From NCBI GenBank assembly GCA_035192965.1, contig CP136571.1, positions 1,198,501 through 1,262,500 on the forward strand: DNA of 64,000 nucleotides. The letters are read 5' to 3'. The DNA comes from Fuscovulum sp. (lineage in GTDB: Bacteria > Pseudomonadota > Alphaproteobacteria > Rhodobacterales > Rhodobacteraceae). Shown here in pieces: positions 8,127-17,570 of this stretch. Position 1 is the first letter of the stretch, and each line of letters starts with the position of its first letter. The translations under genes and the position numbers were made by a program. Below the pieces are notes generated by a model. The model did not search any database, was not told the origin of the DNA, and worked only from the letters and a program-made list of their open reading frames with translations.

Positions 8127-9432
8127 TGCGTTCGTCCCTGCGCAGCACGATGAAGCCGTGCACGTCCACCGGGCTGCGCAAGCTGTCGGAGATGGCGCAA
8201 GGTCGGATACGCTGCTGATCTATGTGTCGGTTCCACTGCATCAGGTTGACGGCGAGTTCTTTCTTGAAAATCAGGCCTGCAACGGCCTGCGCCTTTGGGC
8301 GGACAATTTCCGGCGGCTGATCGTCGTGATCCCGGTTGCCGATGGCCCGCCACCGGCAGCCTGGGTTCCGCTTTATGCCGAAGTGGGCGCGGCGATGGAG
8401 CGGATCGAGATCGTCACCGTTCCCGAAGCCTATCGGCCTGACCGTTTCCTGCGCGCCTTGCCGGGCAATGTGCCCAAGCTGCGCGATGCGATCCAGCGCG
8501 CGGATTATCTGGGGTTTGCCATTGGCGGGCTGTTCGGGGATTGGGGTTCGGTGAGCGCGTATCTGGCGCATCGTATGGGGCTGCCCTTTTACGTCTGGAC
8601 TGACCGTGTTGAATCCCAAGTCGTGCTGCAAAGCACGCGGTCCGGGCCGTGGAAGCGCTGGTTGCAGGCGCGTCTGTATTACTGGCCGATGGTCTGGCTG
8701 GAGCGCTATCTGATCCGCCGTGCAGAGCTTGGCCTGTTTCACGGGCGCGAGACGTTTGAAACCTATGCGCCGTGGAGCCGCAATCCGCAGGTGGTGCATG
8801 ACATCCATATCCGCAAGTCCGACCATATTTCGCCAGAGCGGTTGAACGCAAAGGTGGATGCGGCGACGGCGGGGCCCCTGAAGATCTGCTATATGGGCCG
8901 GGCCGATGCGATGAAGGGGCCGCAGGATTGGCTGGCCGTGCTGGAAGGTCTGGCACGCAAAGGCATCGCATTCGAGGCATCTTGGCTGGGCGAAGGCAGC
9001 GAGCTTGAGGCGATGCGCGCCCGGATCGAAAAAGGGCCGCTGGCCGGACGGGTGAGCCTGCCCGGATTTGTGCGGGATCGCGGGGCGATCCTGGAAGCGT
9101 TGCGTGACGCGCATGTCATGCTGTTCTGCCACAAGACCCCGGAATCGCCGCGCTGCCTGATCGAGGCATTGATGAGCGGCACGCCGATCGTGGGGTACGA
9201 AAGCGCCTTTCCAAAGGATCTGATCGCCGAAAACGGCGGCGGGCGTCTGGTTGCACGAAATGATGTGCCTGCCCTGACAGAAGCGATGGCAGCCCTTGCA
9301 GGCAATCGCGGAGATCTGGCCGATCTTGTCCGGCGCGCGGCACGCGACGGCGAACAGTTTGATGATGAAACGGTGTTCCACCATCGGGCCGAGCTGATCC
9401 GCACGCATCTGACGCGGGCGCGGGGCGACTGA
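8101..9432 (+). CDS. Glycosyltransferase family 4-like protein
   Basis: 443 aa, two-domain GT-B fold inferred. The C-terminal half has GT4 hallmarks: ICYMGRADAMKGPQDW (donor domain start), WLGEGSE, SLPGFVRDRG, and SPRCLIEALMSGTPIVGYES, the E-x7-E-like nucleotide-sugar site in which the first Glu is replaced by Ser-Pro. It begins inside the end of the kinase gene (26-bp overlap), so it is probably co-translated. An internal ATG at 8113 is an alternative start. Probable role: adding one sugar of the EPS repeat unit on the cytoplasmic side. Donor and acceptor unknown. Confidence 0.8.
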   Translation: MAIAMPGIDAFVPAQHDEAVHVHRAAQAVGDGARSDTLLIYVSVPLHQVDGEFFLENQACNGLRLWADNFRRLIVVIPVADGPPPAAWVPLYAEVGAAMERIEIVTVPEAYRPDRFLRALPGNVPKLRDAIQRADYLGFAIGGLFGDWGSVSAYLAHRMGLPFYVWTDRVESQVVLQSTRSGPWKRWLQARLYYWPMVWLERYLIRRAELGLFHGRETFETYAPWSRNPQVVHDIHIRKSDHISPERLNAKVDAATAGPLKICYMGRADAMKGPQDWLAVLEGLARKGIAFEASWLGEGSELEAMRARIEKGPLAGRVSLPGFVRDRGAILEALRDAHVMLFCHKTPESPRCLIEALMSGTPIVGYESAFPKDLIAENGGGRLVARNDVPALTEAMAALAGNRGDLADLVRRAARDGEQFDDETVFHHRAELIRTHLTRARGD

Positions 9433-9500
9433 ACATGGCCAATTTGTGGGGTTTTTCTTTGGGTCAACGGATGCTGCGGCGGGATTGACGGGAGAGTATT

Positions 9501-10754
9501 TTGACAATTGATCCTCGCCCCCAAGCCCCGAGCAAGGGTCCGGATGGCGCGCTTCGCGTGGCTTATCTGGTCAACCAGTACCCCAAGGTGAGCCATACCT
9601 TTATCCGGCGTGAGATATTGGCGCTGGAGCGGCAGGGGGTGACGGTCCTGCGGTTTTCGATCCGGGGCTGGGATGCCGAAGTGGTTGACCCGCTGGATCA
9701 TGCCGAAAAGGCGCAGACGCGTTATGTGCTGAAGGATGGGCTTGGCCCGTTGGCGGCGGCGGTGGTGACGAATGTGCTGCGCCGACCGGGGGCGGTGTGG
9801 ACGGCTCTGAAGGCGGCGCTGGCGATGTCGCGCCGGTCGGTCCGGTCCTGGCCTTATCACCTGATCTGGCTGGCCCATGCCTGCCGGTTGCGGCTGTGGT
9901 TGGAGGGCGAAAATGTCAGCCACCTGCACGCCCATTTCGGCACCAATTCGGCGGATGTGGCGCATCTGCTCTGCCTGTTGGGGGGGCCAAGCTACAGTTT
10001 CACGGTGCATGGGGCGGACGAATCCGACAATGCGCGCGTGCTGTCTTTCCCGCGCAAGACGGCGGCGGCGCGGTTCGTGGTGACGGTCAGCAGCTATACC
10101 CGCGCGCAATTGATGCGGGTTCTTCCGGCGGTGGACTGGCCGAAGCTGAAGGTGGTGCATTGCGGGCTGGATGAAGGGTTCTTTGCCGAGACCCCGGCGG
10201 AATTGCCCGCCGAGCCGGTGCTGCTGTGCATCGGGCGGCTTTGTGCGGAAAAGGGGCATCTGACCCTGCTTGAAGCCTTTGCCAAGCTGGACCGTCCCGG
10301 CGTGAAGCTGGTCTTTGCTGGGGATGGCGAGTTTCGCGCGTTGATCGAGGCGCGCATCCGTGACCTGCGGCTGGAAGGCCGGGTGCAGATCACCGGCTGG
10401 ATCGGCAGCGACGAAGTGCGCCGCCTGATCACGCAGGCCACGATCGTGGTGCAGCCCAGCCTGATGGAGGGCCTGCCTGTCGTGCTGATGGAGGCGATGG
10501 CGCAGGGGCGGGCGGTGATATCCACCTATATCGCCGGGATCCCGGAACTGGTCGAGGCGGGGCGGACCGGCTGGCTGGTGCCGGCGGGCGAGATCGAGAG
10601 TCTGGCCGCCGCGATGGACAGCGCGCTGTCCATGCCGCATGCGCGGCTGGATGAGATGGGACGGGCGGGCATGGCCCGGGCGCGGGCGCGGCATCACATC
10701 GACACCGAGGCTGCGAAGCTGGCCGCGTTGTTTGCCGAGGGACAGAAGGCGTGA
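9501..10754 (+). CDS. Glycosyltransferase family 4 (WcaL-like)
   Basis: 417 aa starting at TTG with an upstream GGGAGAG. The N-terminus LRVAYLVNQYPKVSHTFIRREI is typical of colanic-acid WcaL-like enzymes. HLHAHFGTNSADVAHL (about 138-153) and FTVHGADESDN follow. The C-terminal donor domain has LLCIGRLCAEKGHLTLLEAF and PSLMEGLPVVLMEAMAQGRAVISTY, including the E-x7-E pair. It probably builds the EPS repeat unit. The next gene starts with the GTGA overlapping this stop, so they form an operon. Sugar specificity cannot be read. Confidence 0.87.
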   Translation: MTIDPRPQAPSKGPDGALRVAYLVNQYPKVSHTFIRREILALERQGVTVLRFSIRGWDAEVVDPLDHAEKAQTRYVLKDGLGPLAAAVVTNVLRRPGAVWTALKAALAMSRRSVRSWPYHLIWLAHACRLRLWLEGENVSHLHAHFGTNSADVAHLLCLLGGPSYSFTVHGADESDNARVLSFPRKTAAARFVVTVSSYTRAQLMRVLPAVDWPKLKVVHCGLDEGFFAETPAELPAEPVLLCIGRLCAEKGHLTLLEAFAKLDRPGVKLVFAGDGEFRALIEARIRDLRLEGRVQITGWIGSDEVRRLITQATIVVQPSLMEGLPVVLMEAMAQGRAVISTYIAGIPELVEAGRTGWLVPAGEIESLAAAMDSALSMPHARLDEMGRAGMARARARHHIDTEAAKLAALFAEGQKA

Positions 10755-11731
10755 CGGCGGTGCTGAAGCGGTTGGCGCGGGGGGCGCTGGGATCGCCGCC
10801 GCTGCGCGGTGTGCTTCGGGCAAGGGCCCTGTCGGACGATCCGGTGACGGTGCTGTGCTATCACACGCTGGGGCCGGATCAGGGCGGGCCGGATGCCTGG
10901 ACCGTGCTGCGGGCGGCGGATTTCCGGGCACATCTGGCGATGCTGGCCGAAGGGTATGAGATCATCTCGCTGGATCAGGCGCTGGCCGATGGGCCGGGGC
11001 GGGCTGGCGGTGGGCGACCGCGCGCGGTGCTGACATTTGACGATGGCGAGGCGGGGCTGTTTCGCCATTTGTTGCCGATGCTGGATGAGCTGCGTGTGCC
11101 GGTGCTGGTTTATGTGGCCACGGCGCAGATCGAAAGCGGGCAGCCCTATTGGTTTGACCGGGTGATGGGCGCGCTGGGGATTGCCGCGCATCACGTGACG
11201 GTGCCGGGGCTTGGGGAATGGGACCTGCCTGCGGCGCCGGGCAATGCGCGCTGGGCGGTGCTGGGCGGGTTGCTAGAAGCGATGAAGACGGTCGATCCGG
11301 CGCGGCGCGAGGCCCTGACGGATGGGATTGTGGCCGCGCATCCGCTGCCTGCCGGGCGCGCACCGTTGGCGCCGCTGACGCGGGCGGAACTGGATGCCCT
11401 GGCAGCAAGCCCCTGGGTGACGATCGGGGCGCACAGTCATTGCCACAACCTGCTGGATCAGTTGGCCGTGGCGGAAGCGGCGGCCAGCATGGCGCGGTCG
11501 CGCGATCTACTGCGCGACTGGACGGGGCAAGCGGTGGCGCATTTCGCATGGCCCAACGGCAACCACACGGCGGCCTTGCGGGCGCAGGCGACGGCGCTGG
11601 GTTTTGTAACGGCGACGGCGCTGGATGGTGGGTTGTGGCGGCAGGGGGCGGATCTGTTTGCGCTGCCGCGCGTGGCGGTAGGACGGCATGATGACGCAGC
11701 GCGGTTGCGCCTGCGGATGATCGGGATTTGA
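10751..11731 (+). CDS. Polysaccharide deacetylase (NodB/CE4 family)
   Basis: 326 aa with CE4 motifs. VTVLCYHTLG is at about 32-41, the metal/catalytic TFDDG at 95-99, and HSHCHN (228-233) supplies the metal histidines. FAWPNGNH and FALPRVAVGRH match the later family motifs. The enzyme removes N- or O-acetyl groups from sugars. EPS loci of this kind usually carry one, acting on the growing or mature polymer. No clear signal peptide is seen (N-terminus MTAVLKRLARGALGS), so the site of action is uncertain. The start is GTG, overlapping the glycosyltransferase stop by 4 bp. Confidence 0.88.
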   Translation: MTAVLKRLARGALGSPPLRGVLRARALSDDPVTVLCYHTLGPDQGGPDAWTVLRAADFRAHLAMLAEGYEIISLDQALADGPGRAGGGRPRAVLTFDDGEAGLFRHLLPMLDELRVPVLVYVATAQIESGQPYWFDRVMGALGIAAHHVTVPGLGEWDLPAAPGNARWAVLGGLLEAMKTVDPARREALTDGIVAAHPLPAGRAPLAPLTRAELDALAASPWVTIGAHSHCHNLLDQLAVAEAAASMARSRDLLRDWTGQAVAHFAWPNGNHTAALRAQATALGFVTATALDGGLWRQGADLFALPRVAVGRHDDAARLRLRMIGI

Positions 11732-11748
11732 AAGCGGGGCGCAGGGGC

Positions 11749-12678
11749 ATGGCGGATTTTCTGATCACAGGGGGATGCGGGTTCATCGGATCGCATCTGG
11801 CGGATGCCCTGCTGGCGCGGGGCGACGGGGTGGTGGTGCTGGACAACCTGTCCACCGGCAAGCGGGCCAATCTTTCGCCCGAGGTGCGGGTGATCGAGGG
11901 GGACGTTTCCGATCGCGAAGCGGTAGCGCGGGCAATAGCGGGCTGTGCGGGGGTGTTTCATCTGGCAGGCATCGCGTCGGTTGCCTATTGCAATGAGCAT
12001 TGGCGCGAAGGGCATCTGACCAACCAGACCGGAACGGTGACTGTGTTCGAGGCGGCGGCGCGGGCGGGGCGGGTGCCGGTTGTGTACACCTCATCCGCGG
12101 CGATCTATGGCGATGCCGGGTCGGGGGCGGTGGATGAGACGCGCGCCCCGCGCCCGCAAACGGCCTATGGCGTGGACAAGCTGGGATCGGAACTGCATGG
12201 CCGGATTGCCATGAGCGTGCATGGCGTGCCGACCGTGGGGCTGCGACCTTTCAACATCTATGGGCCGCGGCAAGACCCGTCATCGGCCTATTCGGGTGTG
12301 ATCTCGATCTTCAACAACCGGTTGGCGCAAGGGCTGCCGGTGACGGTGTTTGGCGACGGGATGCAGACACGGGATTTCGTGTTCGTCGCCGATGTGGTGC
12401 GGTTCCTGCTGGCCGGGATGGCGCGGGCGCCAGAGGCGGCAGGAGGGGCGGCGGGACAGGTGTTCAACATCTGCACCGGGCGGACGACCACGCTGATGGG
12501 GTTGATCGAGACGCTGGCGCGGCTGCATGGCGTGCAGGCGGTGGTGCAACATGCCGAGCCGCGGGTCGGGGATATCCGGGAATCGCTGGGCAATCCGGCG
12601 CGGGCGCGGGATGTGCTGGGCGTGACGGCCGATATGCGGCTGGAAGACGGGTTGGCGCGGCTGATCGCTGGCGTCTGA
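11749..12678 (+). CDS. NAD-dependent nucleotide-sugar epimerase/dehydratase (extended SDR)
   Basis: 309 aa from ATG 11749. The frame can also start at TTG 11728, overlapping the deacetylase, but MADFLITGGCGFIG is the natural SDR start. Features are the Rossmann motif GGCGFIGSH (8-16), HLAGIASV (71-78), catalytic TSS (114-116), and YGVDK with Tyr140 and Lys144. The tail with RPFNIYGPRQDP matches the UDP-glucose/GlcNAc 4-epimerase branch. It supplies a nucleotide sugar for the EPS. The exact substrate is undetermined. It is the last gene of the plus-strand block and is followed by a strong hairpin. Confidence 0.87.
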   Translation: MADFLITGGCGFIGSHLADALLARGDGVVVLDNLSTGKRANLSPEVRVIEGDVSDREAVARAIAGCAGVFHLAGIASVAYCNEHWREGHLTNQTGTVTVFEAAARAGRVPVVYTSSAAIYGDAGSGAVDETRAPRPQTAYGVDKLGSELHGRIAMSVHGVPTVGLRPFNIYGPRQDPSSAYSGVISIFNNRLAQGLPVTVFGDGMQTRDFVFVADVVRFLLAGMARAPEAAGGAAGQVFNICTGRTTTLMGLIETLARLHGVQAVVQHAEPRVGDIRESLGNPARARDVLGVTADMRLEDGLARLIAGV

Positions 12679-12704
12679 TATCGCACCGCCTCCGGTGGCG
12701 TTAG

Positions 12705-12746
12705 CTTGCGGCGGCGCGGCCTTTTGATCAGGCCGCGCCGCGCAAG
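12705..12746. terminator. Bidirectional hairpin between convergent genes
   Basis: A perfect 12-bp GC stem (12711-12722 with 12730-12741, 7-nt loop) is extended by 5 more pairs around one bulged G. It lies between the stops of the epimerase (12678) and the SGNH protein (12771). There is no long T tract, so it may be a strong pause or processing structure, not a classical terminator. Confidence 0.6.
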
Positions 12747-12770
12747 AGGCCGCCGCAACGGCGTGCCGGA

Positions 12771-13700
12771 TCAGTTTGCAGGGACGCCGGAGCGATCGTA
12801 GCCGGTGGCGACTTCCCAGGCGATCTGCTTGAAATAGCGGGCCTGTTCTGACGACAGCGTGTCGCCGGGAACGACCAGACGATCCGGAATTTCACGCGGG
12901 TTGCGCTGGTAGATCACGGCATAGACCAGCGTGGTAATGGCATATTGGCCGATTTCGTTGGGGTGGATGTCGTCGGCGAAGATATCACCGATGGACTCTA
13001 AACCGGGCGCGACACCGGCCTGTATGTCATCATAGATCCGCATCATCATGCGGTGGCCGGGGATCATGTAGATCGGCGGCATGCCTTCGGGGCGGTTCGC
13101 GTTGGCGTGGTCCTGCATCCGTTCCCAGCGCGCGCCGTCAATCTCCAGCCGTTCACGGAAAGGGACATCGGGTTCGGGGTCATATTCGGGCGGCGTGCCG
13201 GAATGCTGCCAGAAGGTCCAGGTGGAATAGAGCATCAGTTCGGCACCCTTGCCGCCGTTGCCTTTTTCCCAAGTGTTGGCGACCCATTGATCAAGGACGT
13301 CGAGCGTGTCCTTTTGAAAATAGGCATCGTTGTTGGTGAAGGGGACACCTTCGGTGATGACCAGAAGTTCGAAATCGTCGATGTTCTGGCGGGCATCGGG
13401 GTATTCGGTCGGGTTGTTCCAGCGCCAGTGCAAGGGCGATCCGGGAATGTTTGACCGCATGATCGTGTCATAGGGGCGCGAACCACGCACCTTTTCAGTC
13501 GCCAGAATAAGACGACCGGGCCAAGGGTTGGAGCCGTAGATATCCGAAAGGCTGTGGCCGCTGTGGATTTGCCGGACGGTGACAGGGCTTGCTTCGCGCG
13601 GCGGCATCCGTTCCTGAGCGAATAATGTCGAGGAGGTGAACACCGCCATTACAACCGCTGCGATGCCGCAGCCAATCCGCCCCTGAATACCCGTCAACAC
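12771..13700 (-). CDS. Exported SGNH-hydrolase-like protein (paralogue 1)
   Basis: 309 aa from GTG 13700. The frame extends to 13823, but the extra 41 residues are not hydrophobic and precede the signal peptide. GTG start gives a signal sequence GCGIAAVVMAVFTSSTLFAQ and has GGAT/GGGG-rich sequence upstream. The mature protein starts its core with HSGHSLSDIY, where Ser50 would be the nucleophile in a GHS version of the GDS block. ADDIHPNEIG near 242-251 supplies the Asp-x-x-His pair (D243/H246). SGNH proteins are esterases or O-acyltransferases. A paralogue lies at 22494-23453. Role inferred: adding or removing acyl groups on the EPS in the periplasm. Confidence 0.7.
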   Translation of the reverse strand: MLTGIQGRIGCGIAAVVMAVFTSSTLFAQERMPPREASPVTVRQIHSGHSLSDIYGSNPWPGRLILATEKVRGSRPYDTIMRSNIPGSPLHWRWNNPTEYPDARQNIDDFELLVITEGVPFTNNDAYFQKDTLDVLDQWVANTWEKGNGGKGAELMLYSTWTFWQHSGTPPEYDPEPDVPFRERLEIDGARWERMQDHANANRPEGMPPIYMIPGHRMMMRIYDDIQAGVAPGLESIGDIFADDIHPNEIGQYAITTLVYAVIYQRNPREIPDRLVVPGDTLSSEQARYFKQIAWEVATGYDRSGVPAN

Positions 13701-13942
13701 GTTCGAATCCCCATCCAACTTTGCCCAGCGCTTGCTGCCTCTGCATGCCCGCGCGTTCCAATGGAATGGTGGCGAGCCGTGTCGATGCGAACGCTCAAGA
13801 AGCGACCTTTGTTTCGTTAACAAAGGTTTGCGTTGGGGGCGCGAAGTTCAATACCCTGCCGCGCATTTTTGGGTGCAACATTTTGCTTTGTGCAGACCCC
13901 AAGCGACCTTACAACCTTAATGATTGTGTTTTTGGGGGTCAG

Positions 13943-14827
13943 ATGGAGTTAGCTCGTACCGACCTGATGCAGGTGCGTACGCTTTTGCACGAAAGTGATC
14001 CGCTGACGATGGCGGTGTATTTGAAGGCGCTTCAGGAAGGACAAGCCGATGTTTCGGTGGCGGCGCAAACGCGGCAGAAAGCAGAGCGTCTGGGCTGGGT
14101 CTATGCAGATCGCGCGGCGCTGACTCCGATAGGCTGGTTTGCGGCGGATTCGTTGCGCGAATACTTTTTCTGGCGTGAACGGGCGCGAAAGTTGCCCTTT
14201 GCCGATGCCATTCCCGAAGTGATCCACGAAACATTGGCCGGGCGGCATGTTCTGGAGATCGGCAGCGGCAGCGGGATGAATCTGATGTCGCTTGCGCATG
14301 TCACCAAATCGGTCACCGGGCTGGAGCCGGTTCCCATCTATCGCCAGATTGGCGGCGTTCTGGCCGAGGTGGAAGGCCTGAGCCATGTTGTGGCGCGAGA
14401 TGGGCGTGCCGAGGCGCTGCCGTTTGAAGCAGAGCAATTTGACACGGTGCTGTGCGTATCGGCGCATCAGTATTTCGACATGGTACCCGCCTTTCGCGAA
14501 ATTGCCCGCGTCTTGCGGCCCGGCGGTGAAGTCGTGCTGATCAGCGGTACATGGAGCCGCTATCTGCTGGGGTCGGCCCATCAGGTGCTGACCGGGCTGT
14601 CGGCGGCGAAGAACTATGTCGTCACGGTCGTGAACACGGCGAGTTACATGGCGATGCGGCGCAAGATTCTGGTGCGGCCGAGCAAATGGACCACCGCCTA
14701 TCCCATCTATCCGGCCCGCTGGGCCATTGTGGGCCTGCTGCGCGAGGCGGGTCTGACGATGGTGGGGCCACCGGAACGGCGGGCCGGGGAAACCATCTTT
14801 CGTGCGCGGAAGGTGACGCGCGGTTAA
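13943..14827 (+). CDS. Class I SAM-dependent methyltransferase
   Basis: 294 aa from ATG 13943, chosen because GGGGGTCAG lies just upstream. The frame continues 74 codons further upstream, into the divergent gene's promoter, without family resemblance. Motif I is LEIGSGSGM (104-112), followed by a VTGLEP acidic strand and an FDTVLCVSAHQYF post-I motif, with the LRPGGEVVLISGTW block of UbiE-like enzymes. It could O-methylate an EPS sugar or the PKS/NRPS product; neither can be shown. It is divergent from the SGNH gene and overlaps the convergent glycosyltransferase by 4 bp at the stop codons. Confidence 0.82.
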   Translation: MELARTDLMQVRTLLHESDPLTMAVYLKALQEGQADVSVAAQTRQKAERLGWVYADRAALTPIGWFAADSLREYFFWRERARKLPFADAIPEVIHETLAGRHVLEIGSGSGMNLMSLAHVTKSVTGLEPVPIYRQIGGVLAEVEGLSHVVARDGRAEALPFEAEQFDTVLCVSAHQYFDMVPAFREIARVLRPGGEVVLISGTWSRYLLGSAHQVLTGLSAAKNYVVTVVNTASYMAMRRKILVRPSKWTTAYPIYPARWAIVGLLREAGLTMVGPPERRAGETIFRARKVTRG

Positions 14828-15681
14828 CGCCCGCGAGTCCAGTTTGTCGACGCAGGGCGCAGGCGCACGGCGATATGGACGGCAAGATAAACCGCAAGGC
14901 CCGGCGGATCAGTCAGCGCGAGGCGCAGGAGATCGGACCGGGTGAGGGGGGCCTTTGCCTCATTCTTCAGGAGGGCGGGATAGAGGCGCGCAATCTCGGC
15001 CACGCCGGCATCTTGGCGGCGGCGGACGCGGACCAGATTGGCGAACCCTTCGACCATGGGCCAGTGATAGTGTGCAGGCACCTCGATCCGTTCGGCTGGG
15101 GTGAAGTGCAGGCGGGCGAAGGTATCGTCCGAGATGATCGCGGGCCAATTTCCCCAGCGGGCGCGCCCGGCGCGGTTCATCGCGAACAGACCTGCGCCAA
15201 CCGCCCCGCTTTTAACAAAGGGCAGGCGGGTCCAGATGCGGGCATAGGCGCGGGTGATCGGTGAGGCGGCCCGCGCAACTGAGAGGGTTCCGGTAGCATA
15301 GCGGGGGGCGGGGGTGTCGAGTGCGGCGGCAAGTTGGGCGAGCAGCGGCGGGTCACAGACAACATCGGCATCCAGATAGGCAAGCGCGCGGCCCCGTGCC
15401 ACGCCTTCGCCCGCCGCAAGCGCGCCGAGTTTGCCTCCCTGCGCCAAATCCAGCACCTCAAGCCGCCAGCCACGGGCGGCAAAGGCGGTGGCATGGGCCC
15501 GGGCGCGGGCGACAGTCGCATCGGTGCAGGCATTGGCCGCGACGATCACCTCGACCGGGCCGGTGGCCACGTCCTGCTGTGCCAGAAGGCCGCGAAGGCA
15601 GGTGTCGATATAGGCCTCTTCGTTGCGGGCAGCGATGACAACGCTGAGGGCGGGTTCGGCAGCGGTTTCGGTCATCGGCAT
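14824..15681 (-). CDS. Glycosyltransferase family 2
   Basis: 285 aa from ATG 15681. ATG 15675 is an alternative, and the longer frame to 15774 has a non-conserved Cys/Arg-rich lead. GT-A features are ALSVVIAARNEEAYI at the start, EVIVAANACTDAT, the AYLDADVVCDP metal-binding DxD, and SDDTFARLHF near the acceptor site. A C-terminal hydrophobic stretch is short, so it is peripheral or weakly anchored. It is convergent with the methyltransferase. It adds a sugar to the lipid-linked EPS intermediate (inferred). Confidence 0.82.
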   Translation of the reverse strand: MPMTETAAEPALSVVIAARNEEAYIDTCLRGLLAQQDVATGPVEVIVAANACTDATVARARAHATAFAARGWRLEVLDLAQGGKLGALAAGEGVARGRALAYLDADVVCDPPLLAQLAAALDTPAPRYATGTLSVARAASPITRAYARIWTRLPFVKSGAVGAGLFAMNRAGRARWGNWPAIISDDTFARLHFTPAERIEVPAHYHWPMVEGFANLVRVRRRQDAGVAEIARLYPALLKNEAKAPLTRSDLLRLALTDPPGLAVYLAVHIAVRLRPASTNWTRGR

Positions 15682-15808
15682 TCCACGGATCAAGGCTGGG
15701 GGCACAGCAGAGGTATCAGGCCGGGCGCGACAAGCGCTGCTGTCTGGACAAGCAGCGCGGAGTCGGCCAAGCAATTAGGTAACGAGTGTAAATATCACGC
15801 AGGACATC

Positions 15809-16600
15809 ATGGCAAGCAATGCGCCGTCAGGGCGACCCCGGGCAGATGAACTGGCGGGGGCGGGTGTGCTGAGGTTGGTGGACGTGCCGACGGCAGCCGC
15901 CTTGCTGGCCGACATGGGCGAAAGGCTGGATCGCGGGCAGGGTTTTGCTGTGGCGACGCTGAACCTTGATCACATCGTGAAGCTGCGGCGCGAGCCGCTG
16001 TTCCGCCGCGCCTATGCGGCGCAAACGCATGTGGTGGCGGATGGCAATCCGGTGGTCTGGCTGTCGCATCTGGCGGGGCGGGGCGATGTCCAACTGGTGC
16101 CGGGATCGGAATTGATCACGCCGGTGGTGGCGTTGGCGGCGGCGAAGGGTGTGACCATCGCCCTGTTCGGATCGACTGAACCGGTGCTGCGCGCGGCGGC
16201 GGCGCGGCTGGAAGCGGATCATCCGGGGTTGAAGGTTGCGGCCTGCATCGCGCCGCCGATGGGGTTTGACCCGGAAAGCGCGGCGGCGGATGCGCTGTTG
16301 GACCAGGTGGCGGCGTCGGGCGCGCGCATTTGCCTGTTGGCGCTGGGCGCGCCCAAGCAGGAGGTTCTGGCAGCGCGCGGTGTTGCGCGGCATCCGGGGG
16401 TGGGCTTCCTGTCGATCGGGGCGGGGCTGGATTTCATCGTCGGGCACCAGACGCGGGCGCCACTGTGGGTGCGGCGGATCGCGATGGAATGGCTGTGGCG
16501 GATGCTGAGCAATCCGCGCCGGTTGGCGAAGCGCTATTTCGACTGTGCGGTGGTTCTGCCGGGGCTGGCGCTGGCGGCGCGCCGTCAGGGCCGGGGGTGA
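15809..16600 (+). CDS. WecG/TagA/CpsF-family glycosyltransferase
   Basis: 263 aa. Family motifs are clear: TLNLDHIVKLRRE (50-62, catalytic Asp54), VVADGNPVVW (75-84), VPGSELI, LLALGAPKQE and SIGAGLDFIVG. The final AMEWLWRMLSNPRRLAKRY matches the C-terminal appendage that docks to the membrane. Relatives transfer ManNAcA, ManNAc or glucose to undecaprenyl-linked acceptors, usually as the second sugar. AGGACATC precedes the ATG. It stands alone on the plus strand between minus-strand GT2 genes. Confidence 0.92.
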   Translation: MASNAPSGRPRADELAGAGVLRLVDVPTAAALLADMGERLDRGQGFAVATLNLDHIVKLRREPLFRRAYAAQTHVVADGNPVVWLSHLAGRGDVQLVPGSELITPVVALAAAKGVTIALFGSTEPVLRAAAARLEADHPGLKVAACIAPPMGFDPESAAADALLDQVAASGARICLLALGAPKQEVLAARGVARHPGVGFLSIGAGLDFIVGHQTRAPLWVRRIAMEWLWRMLSNPRRLAKRYFDCAVVLPGLALAARRQGRG

Positions 16601-16604
16601 GGGT

Positions 16605-17561
16605 CTATTTGTATTCGATCAACCCGGCGCGGCGGCCTGACAGGCGGCGAATCCAGTATTCCGCTACTCCCATCGCTTCGGGGATCTTGCCCAGTGTCAG
16701 AAAGGTTGCGCGGGTCAGGCCCATGCGCGGTGCAAGGCGCAGCATCTGAAGCGGCAGGGCAAGCCAGAGCAGCAGTGCCCAAGGCGTGACGACCGCGCCA
16801 AGAAGGCCCGCAAGCGGAAAGAAAGCCCCCCAGATCAGCGCGCGGCGGGTTTCCGACACGAAATGGCGTTCAGGGGGGGCACCGTGTAAAGCGGCCCCTT
16901 CGGCAAAGGCGTGGCCTGCGCGGCGCGTCCGTTTCCACCATTGGCTGAACCGGGTCATGGCAGCATCATGCAGGGTCATTTCAGCATCGATGCGCCAAAT
17001 CTCCCATCCGGCGGCGCGCAGGCGCACGCAAAGCTCCGGCTCTTCGCCCGCGATGAGGGTGGGATTATATCCGCCTGCCGCCACAAAGGCCGATGTGCGA
17101 AACAGGGCATCCCCCCCGCAAGCAAGCGCCTTGCCGATGGGGGTATCCCATTCCTCATCACAGAGGCGGTTCCAGATCGATGCGTCAGGGAAGCGTTCGC
17201 GACGGCGGCCGCAGGCAACGGCGGCGGCGGGATTGGCTTGCAGAAAGGCCGTTGCCGTTGGAATCCAGCCGGGATCAAGGCTGCAATCGCCGTCGATGAA
17301 CTGCACGAATTCGGGAAGGTCGGTGCCAAGGGCGGCAAAGCCTTCGTTGCGGGCGCGGGCCGCGGTGAAGGGGCGGGACATGTCCAGGTTGACGACCCTT
17401 GCCCCCGCGGCCTGGGCGGCAGCGACCGACCCGTCGGTAGAGCCGGAATCGACATAGACGACGGGGAAGACATCGGGCGGGATGGCGGCAAGTGCCGCCA
17501 CAAGGCGCGCCCCTTCGTTGCGGCCGATCAGAACGGCGGCGATGCGTGAGCCGGAGGTCAT
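16605..17561 (-). CDS. Glycosyltransferase family 2 with C-terminal membrane segment
   Basis: 318 aa. The N-terminus IAAVLIGRNEGARL, VYVDSGSTDGS (35-45) and the metal site FIDGDCSLDPGW (D90-x-D92) mark a GT-A GT2 enzyme. GEEPELCVRLRAAGW is the acceptor-side motif. A hydrophobic stretch (ALIWGAFFPLAGLLGAVV, then PWALLLWLALP) near residues 243-275 could anchor it. It follows the upstream GT2 gene by 9 bp, so both lie in one minus-strand operon. Confidence 0.84.
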   Translation of the reverse strand: MTSGSRIAAVLIGRNEGARLVAALAAIPPDVFPVVYVDSGSTDGSVAAAQAAGARVVNLDMSRPFTAARARNEGFAALGTDLPEFVQFIDGDCSLDPGWIPTATAFLQANPAAAVACGRRRERFPDASIWNRLCDEEWDTPIGKALACGGDALFRTSAFVAAGGYNPTLIAGEEPELCVRLRAAGWEIWRIDAEMTLHDAAMTRFSQWWKRTRRAGHAFAEGAALHGAPPERHFVSETRRALIWGAFFPLAGLLGAVVTPWALLLWLALPLQMLRLAPRMGLTRATFLTLGKIPEAMGVAEYWIRRLSGRRAGLIEYK

Positions 17562-17570
17562 GGCCGCCTG

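Noticed and set aside
8086..10931. Two long minus-strand frames opposite the GT4 genes and the start of the deacetylase gene
   Set aside because: Both lie opposite genes with clear family motifs; their composition (Arg/Pro/Gln/His-rich) is that of shadow ORFs.
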